From Myxococcales bacterium (GTDB lineage Bacteria; Myxococcota; Myxococcia; Myxococcales; 40CM-4-68-19): DNA of 35,317 nucleotides. The stretch covers positions 1-35,317 of the forward strand of contig JAIVGS010000005.1 of assembly GCA_020201435.1 (NCBI GenBank). The letters run 5' to 3'. Shown in pieces: positions 23,005-32,800 of the stretch (position 1 is the stretch's first letter; each line of letters starts with the position of its first letter). Both the position numbers and the translations under genes were made by a program. The notes beneath the pieces were generated by a model. That model saw nothing but the letters and a program-made list of their open reading frames with translations, did no database searches and had not been told where the DNA came from.

Positions 23005-23861
23005 GTTGGGTACTCGCGAGGATGCCCATCGTCGGGTGGACGCCGGAGCACGGCGTTGACCTCGGCCCCCAGCATCAAAGCAAGCGAGGAAAGCCACATC
23101 CAGACGAGGAGGATGACGATCCCTCCCAAGGCACCGTAGGTGATTCCGAAATTGCCGAACTGAGAAACGTAGAACGAGAACACCAGCGTTGCGGCGAGCC
23201 AGCCGATCACTCCCGCGACCGAACCGGGCATGATCAATCGGACCGTCTGCGTCACGTTCGGGAGAACGTAGTAGATCGTCGCCCAGACGATCATCATGAG
23301 AAATGTCGCCACCGGCAACCGTAGCCAACCGACGAGTGGCTGCCATGAAGCCCCCAGCTGCCGCGCGGCGATCGGGACGACCACGGCCAAGAGGGCGGCC
23401 AGCAAAGCCAGAAGGGTTGCGCCCAGCATGACCGCGAACGCCATCGTGTAGACCTTCCACCGCGGACGCCGCTCGGACACCCCGTATGCGGAGTTGAGGG
23501 CCGTCACGAGGCTGGTGACACCCGTCGTCGATGACCACACGGCCGCAAGCGCGCTGAAGGTCAGCACGCCCACGCGCGGGCGCGAGGTGAGCTCCCCGAG
23601 CCTCGCAAGGAGGATGGGCGCCAGGGCCGGCGGCGTATCCCGCGCCAAAGCGTCGCCCAGCGCCTGCACTTGCTCTGGCCGGATGATCAGACTCGCCGCT
23701 GCCACGATAAAGAGAACGAACGGAAACAGCGCGAGGATGCCGTAAAACGTGAGAGCGGCGGCGGCGTCCGTCAGCTTGTTGGCTGCCCACTCACGCCTCA
23801 GCGCGCGCACGAAGCTACGCCATTTTTTCGGTTTCGCGATGTTTGAAGGCGTCGTGTCCAT
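22977..23861 (-). CDS. YihY/BrkB-family inner-membrane protein, 294 aa
   Basis: Seen: ATG at 23861 (MDTTPSNIAKPKKW). The cytoplasmic N-terminus leads to the family hallmark TDAAAALTFYGILALFPFVL. Five more hydrophobic segments follow, including VYTMAFAVMLGATLLALLAA, LPVATFLMMIVWATIYYVLP and LGGIVILLVWMWLSSLALML, ending in GAEVNAVLRR. This is the six-helix layout of the YihY/BrkB family, once misnamed ribonuclease BN; its transport role is not settled. The last dozen residues (EYPTAATRCSPT) are read out of the histidine kinase scar, so the native C-terminus has probably been replaced. The ribosome site is weak. It runs in the same direction as the upstream two-component genes but is about 100 bases from them. 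Confidence 0.88.
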   Translation of the reverse strand: MDTTPSNIAKPKKWRSFVRALRREWAANKLTDAAAALTFYGILALFPFVLFIVAAASLIIRPEQVQALGDALARDTPPALAPILLARLGELTSRPRVGVLTFSALAAVWSSTTGVTSLVTALNSAYGVSERRPRWKVYTMAFAVMLGATLLALLAALLAVVVPIAARQLGASWQPLVGWLRLPVATFLMMIVWATIYYVLPNVTQTVRLIMPGSVAGVIGWLAATLVFSFYVSQFGNFGITYGALGGIVILLVWMWLSSLALMLGAEVNAVLRRPPDDGHPREYPTAATRCSPT

Positions 23862-23964
23862 CACAGAAGGATCCCGACGATGTGGCGCACGATCGAAAGG
23901 CGGACTTCGATGTCGCCGCCGGTGACGCCCACGTCCTGCGGATCCGAGGAGGTGCAGCGCGAGA

Positions 23965-24369
23965 TCACGCCGGCAAGCCGTGCGCGACGTCTGTCTCGAC
24001 GAGGGCGAGCAGCTCTTCCATGGCGAAGGGCTTCTGCAAGATTCGCGCGCGAGCGGGAAAAGTAAGGCCATTTCGGATCGTCAACAGCACTATCACTGCC
24101 GCGCGCGAAAGCACCACATCGTCGTCGAGCGCCACGTGCAGCGTTGCCCAGTCCGGGTCGGCCTCTCCGGCTCCCAGGGCCAGCACGAACGCGTCTGGCT
24201 GAGGGTTCACGCTGCTCCGCCAGGCCAGCACTGCGGCGCAATCCGCGACGCACTCCACCCGGTGACCCTCGAGCAAGAGCGACGTGCAGATCACGGCGCG
24301 CAAGTCCACATCGGATTCCATCACCAGCGCGAAGCCCGGTGGCCCTGGACTCTTGTTGATCGTGCGCAT
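23965..24369 (-). CDS. Atypical receiver (pseudo-receiver) protein, 134 aa
   Basis: Seen: a stand-alone receiver fold with GFALVMESDVDLRAVICTSL at strand 1, PDAFVLAL at strand 3, AVIVLLTIRN with Thr97 at strand 4, and ILQKPFAMEELLALV with the conserved Lys113-Pro at strand 5. The phospho-acceptor Asp, expected at the seventh position of P-D-x4-D, is Ala64. It therefore cannot be phosphorylated in the usual way. There is no output domain. GGAAGG precedes the ATG at 24369. It starts 38 bases after the histidine kinase stop, on the same strand, so the two form an operon. It could bind the kinase as a non-phosphorylated inhibitor or adaptor (inference). Confidence 0.72.
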   Translation of the reverse strand: MRTINKSPGPPGFALVMESDVDLRAVICTSLLLEGHRVECVADCAAVLAWRSSVNPQPDAFVLALGAGEADPDWATLHVALDDDVVLSRAAVIVLLTIRNGLTFPARARILQKPFAMEELLALVETDVAHGLPA

Positions 24370-24406
24370 TGTACGGCCTTCCGCTGGATGGCCGTTGTGC
24401 GGTTGG

Positions 24407-25951
24407 CTACGGCCCCTTGCTCGGTCCCGATCTGAGCAACTGAATGGTGAACGTCGTGCCGCTCTCCGCGGCAGAATCCGCGAAGGCCACGCCGCCGTGC
24501 GCTTCCGCGATCTGCGCGACGATGAAAAGGCCCAGGCCCAAACCATGCTGCCGCTCGGTCGACTCGCCCCGGATACCGCGGCGATAGGCCCTGAAGAGCT
24601 CCGGCAGCACATCGGCCGGAATGACTGCGCCTCCATTGTGGACCTTGATCTCGACGCTGTGCGCCGCCGATGCGATGGATTGTACGCGCACCGGGGCGGT
24701 GCCGCCATACTGGATCGCATTGGTGATCAGATTGATCAGGGCCTGCTCGATGCGGTCGGCGTCCCAGGAGCCGGTGGCGTCGCCGGCCGTTTCGAGCTCG
24801 ATGGTGTTCGCTGGATAGGCGCGGCGGCACTCGTCGACCGCGTCGTGGCAGATGGCGTGGAGATCCGCCCGGGCGAGAACGATGGGCAAGCCGCCCGGTG
24901 TGCGCGTGCGCGCGTAGTCGAGCAGGTCGCTGATCAGCCTGGCCATCCGCGCCGCGCTGCGCGCCACACGGTCCAGCGATTCCACCGACGACGGCGTCAG
25001 CCCTGGCTGGCGGCGCAGCAGGCTGACGGAGCCGGCGATGGTCGCCAGCGGATTGCGCAGATCGTGCCCCACGATGGCGATGATCTGCTGCTGGAAGTCC
25101 AGATTCGAGCGCGACACTTCCAGATCGTGCTGTTCGCGAGTGACGTCGTGCAGCGCGACGACCACGTCCTCGACCTTGCCATGAACGTTCCGCAAGGAGG
25201 TAACATCCGCGATCAGCGCTGCGCGCCCTGCGTCGGTCTCCACGTGAAGCTCGCCTCGAAACAGCCCGGGCTGCGCGAGCGCGTGCGTCAGGAGCGCAGA
25301 GGCGTCTCGGCCGGCACTGCCGTCGGCGCACCACCAGCGCTGATCCTGGATCTGAGCTCCCGCCAGCGCCTTGCGAGGGTGACCCAGGATGCGTTCCGCG
25401 GCCTGGTTGACGAGCTTGATCCGCCCGGTCGGCCCGACCACCAGCAACCCATCCTGGACGGACTCGATCAGTCGCGAAAGCGCGTACTCCTTTGCGGTCG
25501 CATCGGCCAGAAGGTCGGCGATCAGACGGTTCGCTACCTCGACCGCCCGGAAGGCATCGCGCTGATCGGTCACGTCCACGGCCACGATGCCGACGCCGAT
25601 CGGTTGCCGGTCGCTCGGGCGAAGCACGGGATGTAGCTTGACGAGAACGCACCGGCCGGAGAGCGTGAATTCGACGTCCTGCGCGTCTCCGAAAATCGAC
25701 TGGCGCAAGCCCTCCGCGAACGCATCCGGCAGGCGCGCGAGGATATCATCGCTCGTGTAATGCGCGTCGACGGACAATCCATCGAAGCGGGCAAGCGCCT
25801 CGTTGACGCGGACGAAGCGCAGGTGCGCGTCGCAGAATCCCAAGCCCACGGGAACGTCCCAGACGGCGTCGAGGAAGCTCCACGCGGCTTCCTCCGCTTC
25901 GTGGGAAGAGGAGGGCACGACAGACAAGTTGCGCTGGCCGAACGGCTCCAT
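24407..25951 (-). CDS. PAS-domain sensor histidine kinase, soluble, 514 aa
   Basis: Seen: two PAS-like regions at about 22-130 (VPVGLGFCDAHLRFVRVNEA) and 157-275 (SVQDGLLVVGPTGRIKLVNQ). A coiled linker leads to the H-box QQIIAIVGHDLRNPLATIAG with His296. The ATPase domain has the N-box ALINLITNAIQYGG (Asn411), HNGGAVIPADVLPELF (the G1 position is degenerate, with N-G-G in place of D-x-G), the G2 box GLGLGLFIVAQIAEAHGG, and SGTTFTIQL at the end. No membrane helix is present, so it senses a cytoplasmic or ligand signal. The ATG at 25951 lies just downstream of a perfect TATAAT. Its partner downstream is a receiver without a phospho-Asp, so the true phosphate acceptor, if any, lies elsewhere. 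Confidence 0.92.
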   Translation of the reverse strand: MEPFGQRNLSVVPSSSHEAEEAAWSFLDAVWDVPVGLGFCDAHLRFVRVNEALARFDGLSVDAHYTSDDILARLPDAFAEGLRQSIFGDAQDVEFTLSGRCVLVKLHPVLRPSDRQPIGVGIVAVDVTDQRDAFRAVEVANRLIADLLADATAKEYALSRLIESVQDGLLVVGPTGRIKLVNQAAERILGHPRKALAGAQIQDQRWWCADGSAGRDASALLTHALAQPGLFRGELHVETDAGRAALIADVTSLRNVHGKVEDVVVALHDVTREQHDLEVSRSNLDFQQQIIAIVGHDLRNPLATIAGSVSLLRRQPGLTPSSVESLDRVARSAARMARLISDLLDYARTRTPGGLPIVLARADLHAICHDAVDECRRAYPANTIELETAGDATGSWDADRIEQALINLITNAIQYGGTAPVRVQSIASAAHSVEIKVHNGGAVIPADVLPELFRAYRRGIRGESTERQHGLGLGLFIVAQIAEAHGGVAFADSAAESGTTFTIQLLRSGPSKGP

Positions 25952-26232
25952 GGCGTTAATCCCGATTATTATAAATCAGGCGCAAACGAGTCGCGCTCCA
26001 ACCGAACGCTTAACGTACATGGGCGCCTTTGGCCACCCCGACCGACGCGAAGATGTTGACCAAAGTCCGTTCCGTCTGGCGACCCGACCGATTCGCCGCT
26101 GTCGCGCCGGAGCAGCGGCGAAAAGTCCCTCATCGCTTGCGCCGAGGGTCGACGCCCGGCGCTTCCTGCAGGCGCACCTATCGCGTCTCCGAAGTCGAGA
26201 AGCAGCCTCGGTTCGGTTAGGCGAAATGTCGC
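25952..26232. other. Intergenic, no supported gene
   Basis: Frames here look like shadows without ribosome sites. The left end carries the kinase promoter (TATAAT at 25968-25973). Nothing else was recognised. Confidence 0.45.
25968..25973 (-). promoter_or_regulatory. -10 box of the histidine kinase operon
   Basis: A perfect minus-strand TATAAT lies about 17 bases before the ATG at 25951, within an AT-rich patch unusual for this DNA. The untranslated leader would be only about 10 bases. No good -35 was seen. Confidence 0.45.
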
Positions 26233-26547
26233 TTACGGTCCCCGGCGCCGCTGGCTTCCGTCGAAGGTCAGCTCCGAGCGGGTGGCGGACGGAAGCATGC
26301 GGCAGCGGAGCAGCACCAGCGTGCCGTGCCTCAGCTCGAAGCCGCGATCCATGACGCCACCGGTGCGCTCGAGGATCGCCTCCAGCGCATCGCGCGCCGG
26401 TCTCGAGAGCGTCGCGCGGTTCCAGCCGACGCTCAGGCCTGACGACTCGATCTCGCCGAGAAGCTCGTCGCCGCCGTTGCCGCCGCGCGAGCTTCCGATC
26501 ACCTGCGTCATCAACGGCGAGGTCGCCGATCCGGTGGTTTCAGACAT
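26233..26547 (-). CDS. Hypothetical protein, 104 aa
   Basis: Seen: ATG at 26547 with AGAGGAG 5 bases upstream, a strong start. The protein has a Gly/Ser-rich N-terminal half (VIGSSRGGNGGDELLGEIES). The second half reads WNRATLSRPARDALEAILER, then a beta-like FELRHGTLVLLRCRML and TRSELTFDG. No membrane segment, zinc site or family signature is recognised. It lies in the same direction as the lmo0937-type gene, about 90 bases further on, and may share its transcript. Confidence 0.6.
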   Translation of the reverse strand: MSETTGSATSPLMTQVIGSSRGGNGGDELLGEIESSGLSVGWNRATLSRPARDALEAILERTGGVMDRGFELRHGTLVLLRCRMLPSATRSELTFDGSQRRRGP

Positions 26548-26637
26548 TTTGCTCCTCTGAGCAGGTTGGAGGCCGCTCTCAGGAGAGCGTCGCTCAACCT
26601 ATGCATCGGCGCGCCGCCGCGCACTCGAGCGCCTCGG

Positions 26638-26832
26638 TCATCGCCGGCCCGCGCGCTCCGAAGCCGGCCGCCAGCGGCCGAATTCGGTATTCCGATCCCT
26701 GCCCATCCGCCGCGCCACCACGAAGACCAACGCCCCGATCGGGATGAGGTGGATCAAGCCTCCGAACGTCACCGAAAAATACATCGCCACGGCCCAGACC
26801 AGCAGGGCGAGCATCAGCAGTTTCCAGAACAT
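26638..26832 (-). CDS. lmo0937-family small membrane protein, 64 aa
   Basis: Seen: two hydrophobic segments in MFWKLLMLALLVWAVAMYFS and GGLIHLIPIGALVFVVARRM, joined by a short T-x-GG-x-IH turn. This is the signature of the lmo0937 (DUF5670-type) family of about 50-residue membrane peptides. The basic tail of about 16 residues is longer than usual. GGGAGG 8 bases before the ATG at 26832 fixes the start. Known: these peptides are common in stress-related gene clusters, but their function is not established. Confidence 0.8.
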   Translation of the reverse strand: MFWKLLMLALLVWAVAMYFSVTFGGLIHLIPIGALVFVVARRMGRDRNTEFGRWRPASERAGRR

Positions 26833-27014
26833 ATGCGTTCCTCCCGCGCCGACCAGCGGCGCTCAAGTGTGGAGCGGCACGAGCTTCTTCCAGCAGTATC
26901 CGCAGAGCGTCGCGTCGCGCATTCCCACATTGCATTGCCGCAATCAGGGCAGTTGCCGCGTCGCGCGAGCACGGCCTGAGCGCAAGCGTGCTCGTGCTGA
27001 CGAGCTGCGACCAT
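26814..27014 (-). CDS. Doubtful small Cys-rich protein, 66 aa
   Basis: Seen: an ATG at 27014 with GGAGG 4 to 5 bases upstream. The frame contains HACAQAVLARRGNCPDCGNA and further Cys/His, which could hold a zinc. It overlaps the start of the lmo0937-type gene by 19 bases. The tail is low-complexity and Arg-rich. A ribosome site plus a CPDC motif is modest support; it may be a chance frame. Confidence 0.3.
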   Translation of the reverse strand: MVAARQHEHACAQAVLARRGNCPDCGNAMWECATRRSADTAGRSSCRSTLERRWSAREERICSGNC

Positions 27015-27178
27015 GCAGCCTCCGCATGTCCGGGATGGGCAGGCGATAAGCGAGACGGAGCAGGATGATTGTATGAGTGCGCCGAGCGAACGCTCGTCAA
27101 TCGAGCGGGGGCAACGAACATGGAGGGGCGAGACGCCAAACGAGCGGCTACCATCGATGGTGTCCAAAGGAGTCCCCG

Positions 27179-27487
27179 ATGATCGCCGATCCCGCCTGGA
27201 AGTCCGCGTTGTTGCACAAGGGCCAGGACGTAGCGGACTTGCTCGAGGCCGTGCTTTCCGGCAAGGACGTCGACCTCGCCGCGCTTCCCGTGCCGCTCGG
27301 CCCAGATCAGGATCCGGAACTGCGGCTCAGAGGGTTCCTCGAGCAGATCGATCGCGCCATCAAAGCATTCGACACCAACGCGTACGGCCGCTGCCAGCTC
27401 TGCGGAGTCGATCTTCAGCGCGACGCGCTTCAACAGCAGCCATGGCTCGCGATGTGCGCCGTGCACGCGGGGCGGTGGATTTCATGA
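27179..27487 (+). CDS. DksA/TraR-like zinc-finger protein, 102 aa
   Basis: Seen: ATG at 27179 with AAGGAG 6 bases before it. The N-terminal helical part ends in LRLRGFLEQIDRAIKAFDTN. The C-terminal finger is YGRCQLCGVDLQRDALQQQP followed by WLAMCAVHAG, giving Cys72, Cys75, Cys92 and His95 (C-x2-C-x16-C-x2-H). This is the DksA/TraR layout, with the last Cys replaced by His. The acidic coiled-coil tip that DksA inserts into RNA polymerase (D-x2-D-x-A) is not evident, so a DksA-like effect on transcription is not assured. It is upstream of groEL on the same strand, with about 300 bases between. Confidence 0.72.
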   Translation: MIADPAWKSALLHKGQDVADLLEAVLSGKDVDLAALPVPLGPDQDPELRLRGFLEQIDRAIKAFDTNAYGRCQLCGVDLQRDALQQQPWLAMCAVHAGRWIS

Positions 27488-29374
<1,887 letters not shown>

Positions 29375-29375
<1 letters not shown>

Positions 29376-29647
29376 TGATGGATCCCTACATGGCGAAGAC
29401 CGAAGCGCTGCTGCGCGAGGGAAGGGCCCTGCTCGACCGCCGCTCGGTTTCGCTGCGCGCCCTGACGCCGGAGTTCTCCGCGGTGACCCGCAGACGGAAG
29501 CTGATGCATCTCGAGGCGCGCTATGCCGACGTGAGCCGGCGATTCGAGATGCTCCGGGGCACGGGCGTCGCAAGCATCGCGGACGCCAAGGTCGGGCTGG
29601 AGAAGGCCTGGAACGCGTTCCGATCCGAGATCGGCTGGAAATCGTGA
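29375..29647 (+). CDS. Coiled-coil stress protein, sll1863-like, 90 aa
   Basis: Seen: the ATG at 29375 overlaps the groEL stop (TGATG), with GAGG about 6 bases before, so translation is coupled. The charged, helical protein reads MAKTEALLREGRALLDRRSV, then RKLMHLEARYADVSRRFEML and ADAKVGLEKAWNAFRSEIG. The last part resembles the DLKAGxEKAWDELKxA repeat end of the sll1863 family of stress proteins. It has no Cys, signal peptide or membrane helix. Coupling to a tail-less GroEL suggests it acts with it, perhaps as a client, co-chaperone or lid substitute. That is inference. Confidence 0.65.
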
Positions 29648-30049
29648 TGGCTGATATCCGCAACCGCGACCGCCGGCCGTTCAATGTGGATCGAGCACGC
29701 GCAGGCGTGCCGTCAAGCGACGAAATCTCGCGCTGAAGGTCTGCTTCCACGAACTCGCGGCCATCGATTCCTGGTTCATTGCTCACGAGGCCTCCCAGAG
29801 GTCGGGACGATCCTGCCGCGCCTCCAGCAACGCGCGACGGTTGATGACGTCCGCGCTGCAGTGCGCCCTCGACGTGAAAAGCGCTCTTCTCGAATGATTG
29901 CGGGGACTTGCGGAGGGTGAGGACACGTCCGCTCGGGGCGCATGTTGACACCACCCTAGCTCGTCACACATAAGCCTACGTCGTTGTCGGGGGGCCCACC
30001 TACAGACTTTGGTCCTTGGGTCGAACGTCCACTTCGAAGGGAGAGGGGT
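29648..30049. other. Gene-free stretch before the BNR-repeat gene
   Basis: About 400 bases with no frame that has both a ribosome site and protein-like text. A minus-strand frame ends here with VINRRALLEARQDRPDLW at about 29790-29843, which could be a scrap, but I cannot name it. The promoter of the gene at 30050 should lie in this region. None was clear. Confidence 0.4.
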
Positions 30050-32734
30050 ATGCGCTTTGGGATTGTCGTTGCTGCACTGACGTTGTTCTCGATTCCGCAG
30101 GACGTCTTGTCTTCGTTCGCGCGCGAGGAGTCGGCCGGCCGGCATCGGATCGGCGCCAAGCGGCACGTCGAGTCGCGGGAGGACAAGTCGTTCGCCGAAG
30201 GCGACGATGGCGCGTCCTTGAGCTACGCGGAAGAGCAGGCCGCGCTCCGCGCCTATCCCGCCGACGACGTGTCGCCTGACGCGACGTTGAACGCGTTGGC
30301 CGGGTTCCAGTCGTTCCGGAAGAGCGGCAAGTCGGTGGGCCAGTGGGCCCCGATCGGCCCGCTCAACCAGGCCCGCTATCCCGGCCTGCTCGACGTCTTC
30401 CTCTTCGACGGCGCCGACTACGTCGCGTCCGGACGCGTCACCGCGCTGGCGATCGCGCCGACCTGCGACCAGGGCCACTGCCGTCTGTACGTCGGCGCGG
30501 CCGGCGGCGGCGTCTGGGTCACCGACAAAGCCCTGAGCGGCGCCAGCGCGACGTGGACGTTCGTCGGCGGCTCGCTGGGGTCGAACGCGATCGGCTCGCT
30601 CCTCGTCGATCCGAACGACGCGAGCGGCAACACCGTCTACGTCGGCACCGGCGAGCCCAACGCATCGGGCGATTCCGAGGCGGGCGTCGGCATCTTCAAG
30701 ACGACCGACGGCGGCCAGACCTGGTCGCTGGTCCCGGGCAGCGACGCCTTCTTCCAGCGGGCGGTCTCGAGCCTCGCCTTCGACAAGGACGGCAAGTTGC
30801 TGGCCGGCATCGCCAGCGCGGTGCGCGGCGTCTCGGCGGTGACCAGCGGCGCGAGCTCGAGCCCGGCGACCGGCCATCCGCTCATCACCCGCGGCATCTA
30901 CCGGCAGAACGGCGCCACCTGGACGCTCTTGCGCGGGACGTTCATCCGCGGAACCAACCAGCTCGCCGTCGATCCCAACAATCCCAGCGTCCTCTACCAG
31001 GCCTCGTTCGCGGAAGGCGTCTGGCGCTCGCTGGACAACGGCGCGACGTGGACGCAGATCAAGACGGCGCTGAATGCGACGCGCAGCGACGACCGCGCCT
31101 CGTTCGCGGTGGCCAAGCTGGCGAACGGCAAGACCCGCATGTACGTCGGGGTAGGTAACGGCAGCGACAGCGGCGCCAACCGCGCTCGCTTCTACCGCAC
31201 CGACGACGCTGCCGGGGCCGCGGTCTTCGCCGACATGACGACCGCGCAGAACATCGGCTACTGCACCGGGCAGTGCTGGTACGACAACTACGTCGTCTCG
31301 CCGGCGGGCGCGCCGGACGTCGTCTATCTCGGCGGGTCGTTCAGCTACAACGATCTCCACGGGCGCGACAACGGCCGCGCGGTCCTTCTCTCCACCGACG
31401 GCGGCGCGACCTTCTCGGACCTCACCCAGGACGGCGACCCGAACCATGCCGAGGGCATGCACCCCGACCAGCACGCGCTGGTCACCGTTCCCGGCAACCC
31501 GTTCCTCTTCTTCGCCGCGCAGGACGGCGGCCTGATGCGGTCGGACGGCCAGTTCGCCGACGTCTCGTACAAGTGCGCATCGCGTGGGCTCAACGAGGCC
31601 GACAACGCGCTCTGCCAGTCGCTGCTGTGGCGGGTGCCGAACCAGCTGATCTCGATGAACCTCGGCCTGAATACGCTGCAATTCCAGAGCGTTTCAGTGA
31701 GCGCCCAGCATCCCAAGAACCTTCTCCAGGGCGGAACGCAGGACAACGGGACGTTCCAGTACGACGGGTCGGGGCAGATCTGGCCGCAGATCATCTACGG
31801 CGACGGCGGGAACTCCGGCTTCAACGTGAGCGACGACACGCTGCGGTTCAACACCTTCACCGGACAGGCGAACGACGCCAACTTCCACGGCGGCGCGGCC
31901 GACAAGTGGGTGATCATCTCGGCCCCGATCCTCTCCAGCCCCGAGGGGGCGTTCTTCTACCCGCCGATCATCGCCGACCCGAATCCGGCCTGGGCGGGAT
32001 CGATCTTCCAGGGATCGTTCTCCGTCTGGCGCACGCAGGATTGGGGCGGCGACCCCGCGTATCTCGAGGCGAACTGCCCCGAGTTCACGGCCTCCGCGAC
32101 GAAGCCCGGCTGCGGCGATTTCGTCCGCATCGGCGACGGTGTGCCTTCGACCGATTTGGGCAGCGCGGCGTGGGGCACTCGCAGCGGCGGCGCGGTCGCG
32201 TGGATCGCCCGCACGGCGCAGAACGGCGGGTCGATGTGGGCCGCGACCTCGACCGGCCGGGTGTTCATCACCGACAACGCGAACGCTCCCGCGGCGTCCG
32301 TGCACTGGACCCGGCTCGATACGGCCGCCGCGAACTCGCCGGGGCGCGCGATCAGCCAGATCCACGTCGATCCGGCGAACGCGAATCACGCGTGGGTCTC
32401 CTACAACGGCTACAACGTCAACACCCCGGCGACGCCGGGCCACGTGTTCGAAGTGACGAGGACGGCCACCACCGCGACCTGGGTCGATCGCAGCGGCAAC
32501 CTTCCCGACTTCCCGATCACCGCGCTGGTGCGGGACGACGTGACCGGCGACCTCTACGCCGGCTCCGACTTCGGCGTCACGCGCCTCGCGAGCGGCACCA
32601 CCACCTGGACGGCCACCGGTGGAATGCCGACCGTCGAGGTCGCCGGCCTGACCGTCGTGCCGAGCGAGAGGATCCTCTACGCGGCGACGCACGGGCTCGG
32701 CGCGTGGGCGCTCGACCTCGGCAAAGTGAAGTAA
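30050..32734 (+). CDS. Secreted BNR/sialidase-fold repeat protein, 894 aa
   Basis: Seen: signal peptide MRFGIVVAALTLFSIPQDVL. A charged pro-region follows to about 90, then a long beta-propeller-type body. Asp-box (BNR) motifs are TTDGGQTWSLV, SLDNGATWTQI and STDGGATFSDL. Propeller strands with RLYVGAAGGGVWVTD, NTVYVGTGEPNASGD, LLQGGTQDNGTFQYDG and LYAGSDFGVTRL resemble VPS10/sortilin-like and photosynthesis-stability-factor-like propellers. Known: BNR motifs support the fold of sialidases and other glycan-acting enzymes, but do not show catalysis. No Arg triad or nucleophile Tyr could be assigned, so enzyme activity is unproven. The ATG at 30050 follows GAGAGGGG. A strong terminator follows the stop. 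Confidence 0.85.
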   Translation: MRFGIVVAALTLFSIPQDVLSSFAREESAGRHRIGAKRHVESREDKSFAEGDDGASLSYAEEQAALRAYPADDVSPDATLNALAGFQSFRKSGKSVGQWAPIGPLNQARYPGLLDVFLFDGADYVASGRVTALAIAPTCDQGHCRLYVGAAGGGVWVTDKALSGASATWTFVGGSLGSNAIGSLLVDPNDASGNTVYVGTGEPNASGDSEAGVGIFKTTDGGQTWSLVPGSDAFFQRAVSSLAFDKDGKLLAGIASAVRGVSAVTSGASSSPATGHPLITRGIYRQNGATWTLLRGTFIRGTNQLAVDPNNPSVLYQASFAEGVWRSLDNGATWTQIKTALNATRSDDRASFAVAKLANGKTRMYVGVGNGSDSGANRARFYRTDDAAGAAVFADMTTAQNIGYCTGQCWYDNYVVSPAGAPDVVYLGGSFSYNDLHGRDNGRAVLLSTDGGATFSDLTQDGDPNHAEGMHPDQHALVTVPGNPFLFFAAQDGGLMRSDGQFADVSYKCASRGLNEADNALCQSLLWRVPNQLISMNLGLNTLQFQSVSVSAQHPKNLLQGGTQDNGTFQYDGSGQIWPQIIYGDGGNSGFNVSDDTLRFNTFTGQANDANFHGGAADKWVIISAPILSSPEGAFFYPPIIADPNPAWAGSIFQGSFSVWRTQDWGGDPAYLEANCPEFTASATKPGCGDFVRIGDGVPSTDLGSAAWGTRSGGAVAWIARTAQNGGSMWAATSTGRVFITDNANAPAASVHWTRLDTAAANSPGRAISQIHVDPANANHAWVSYNGYNVNTPATPGHVFEVTRTATTATWVDRSGNLPDFPITALVRDDVTGDLYAGSDFGVTRLASGTTTWTATGGMPTVEVAGLTVVPSERILYAATHGLGAWALDLGKVK

Positions 32735-32753
32735 TTACATCGCTGAAGGACCT

Positions 32754-32793
32754 GGTCGCGGCGGGGTATGCGCTCCGCCGCGACCTTTTTTTT
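32754..32793 (+). terminator. Intrinsic terminator after the BNR gene
   Basis: GGTCGCGGCGG (32754-32764) pairs perfectly over 11 bp with CCGCCGCGACC (32775-32785). The loop has 10 bases, and eight T residues follow (32786-32793). It lies 20 bases after the stop at 32734 and 8 bases from the end of the convergent esterase gene. Confidence 0.92.
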
Positions 32794-32800
32794 GCAGACC

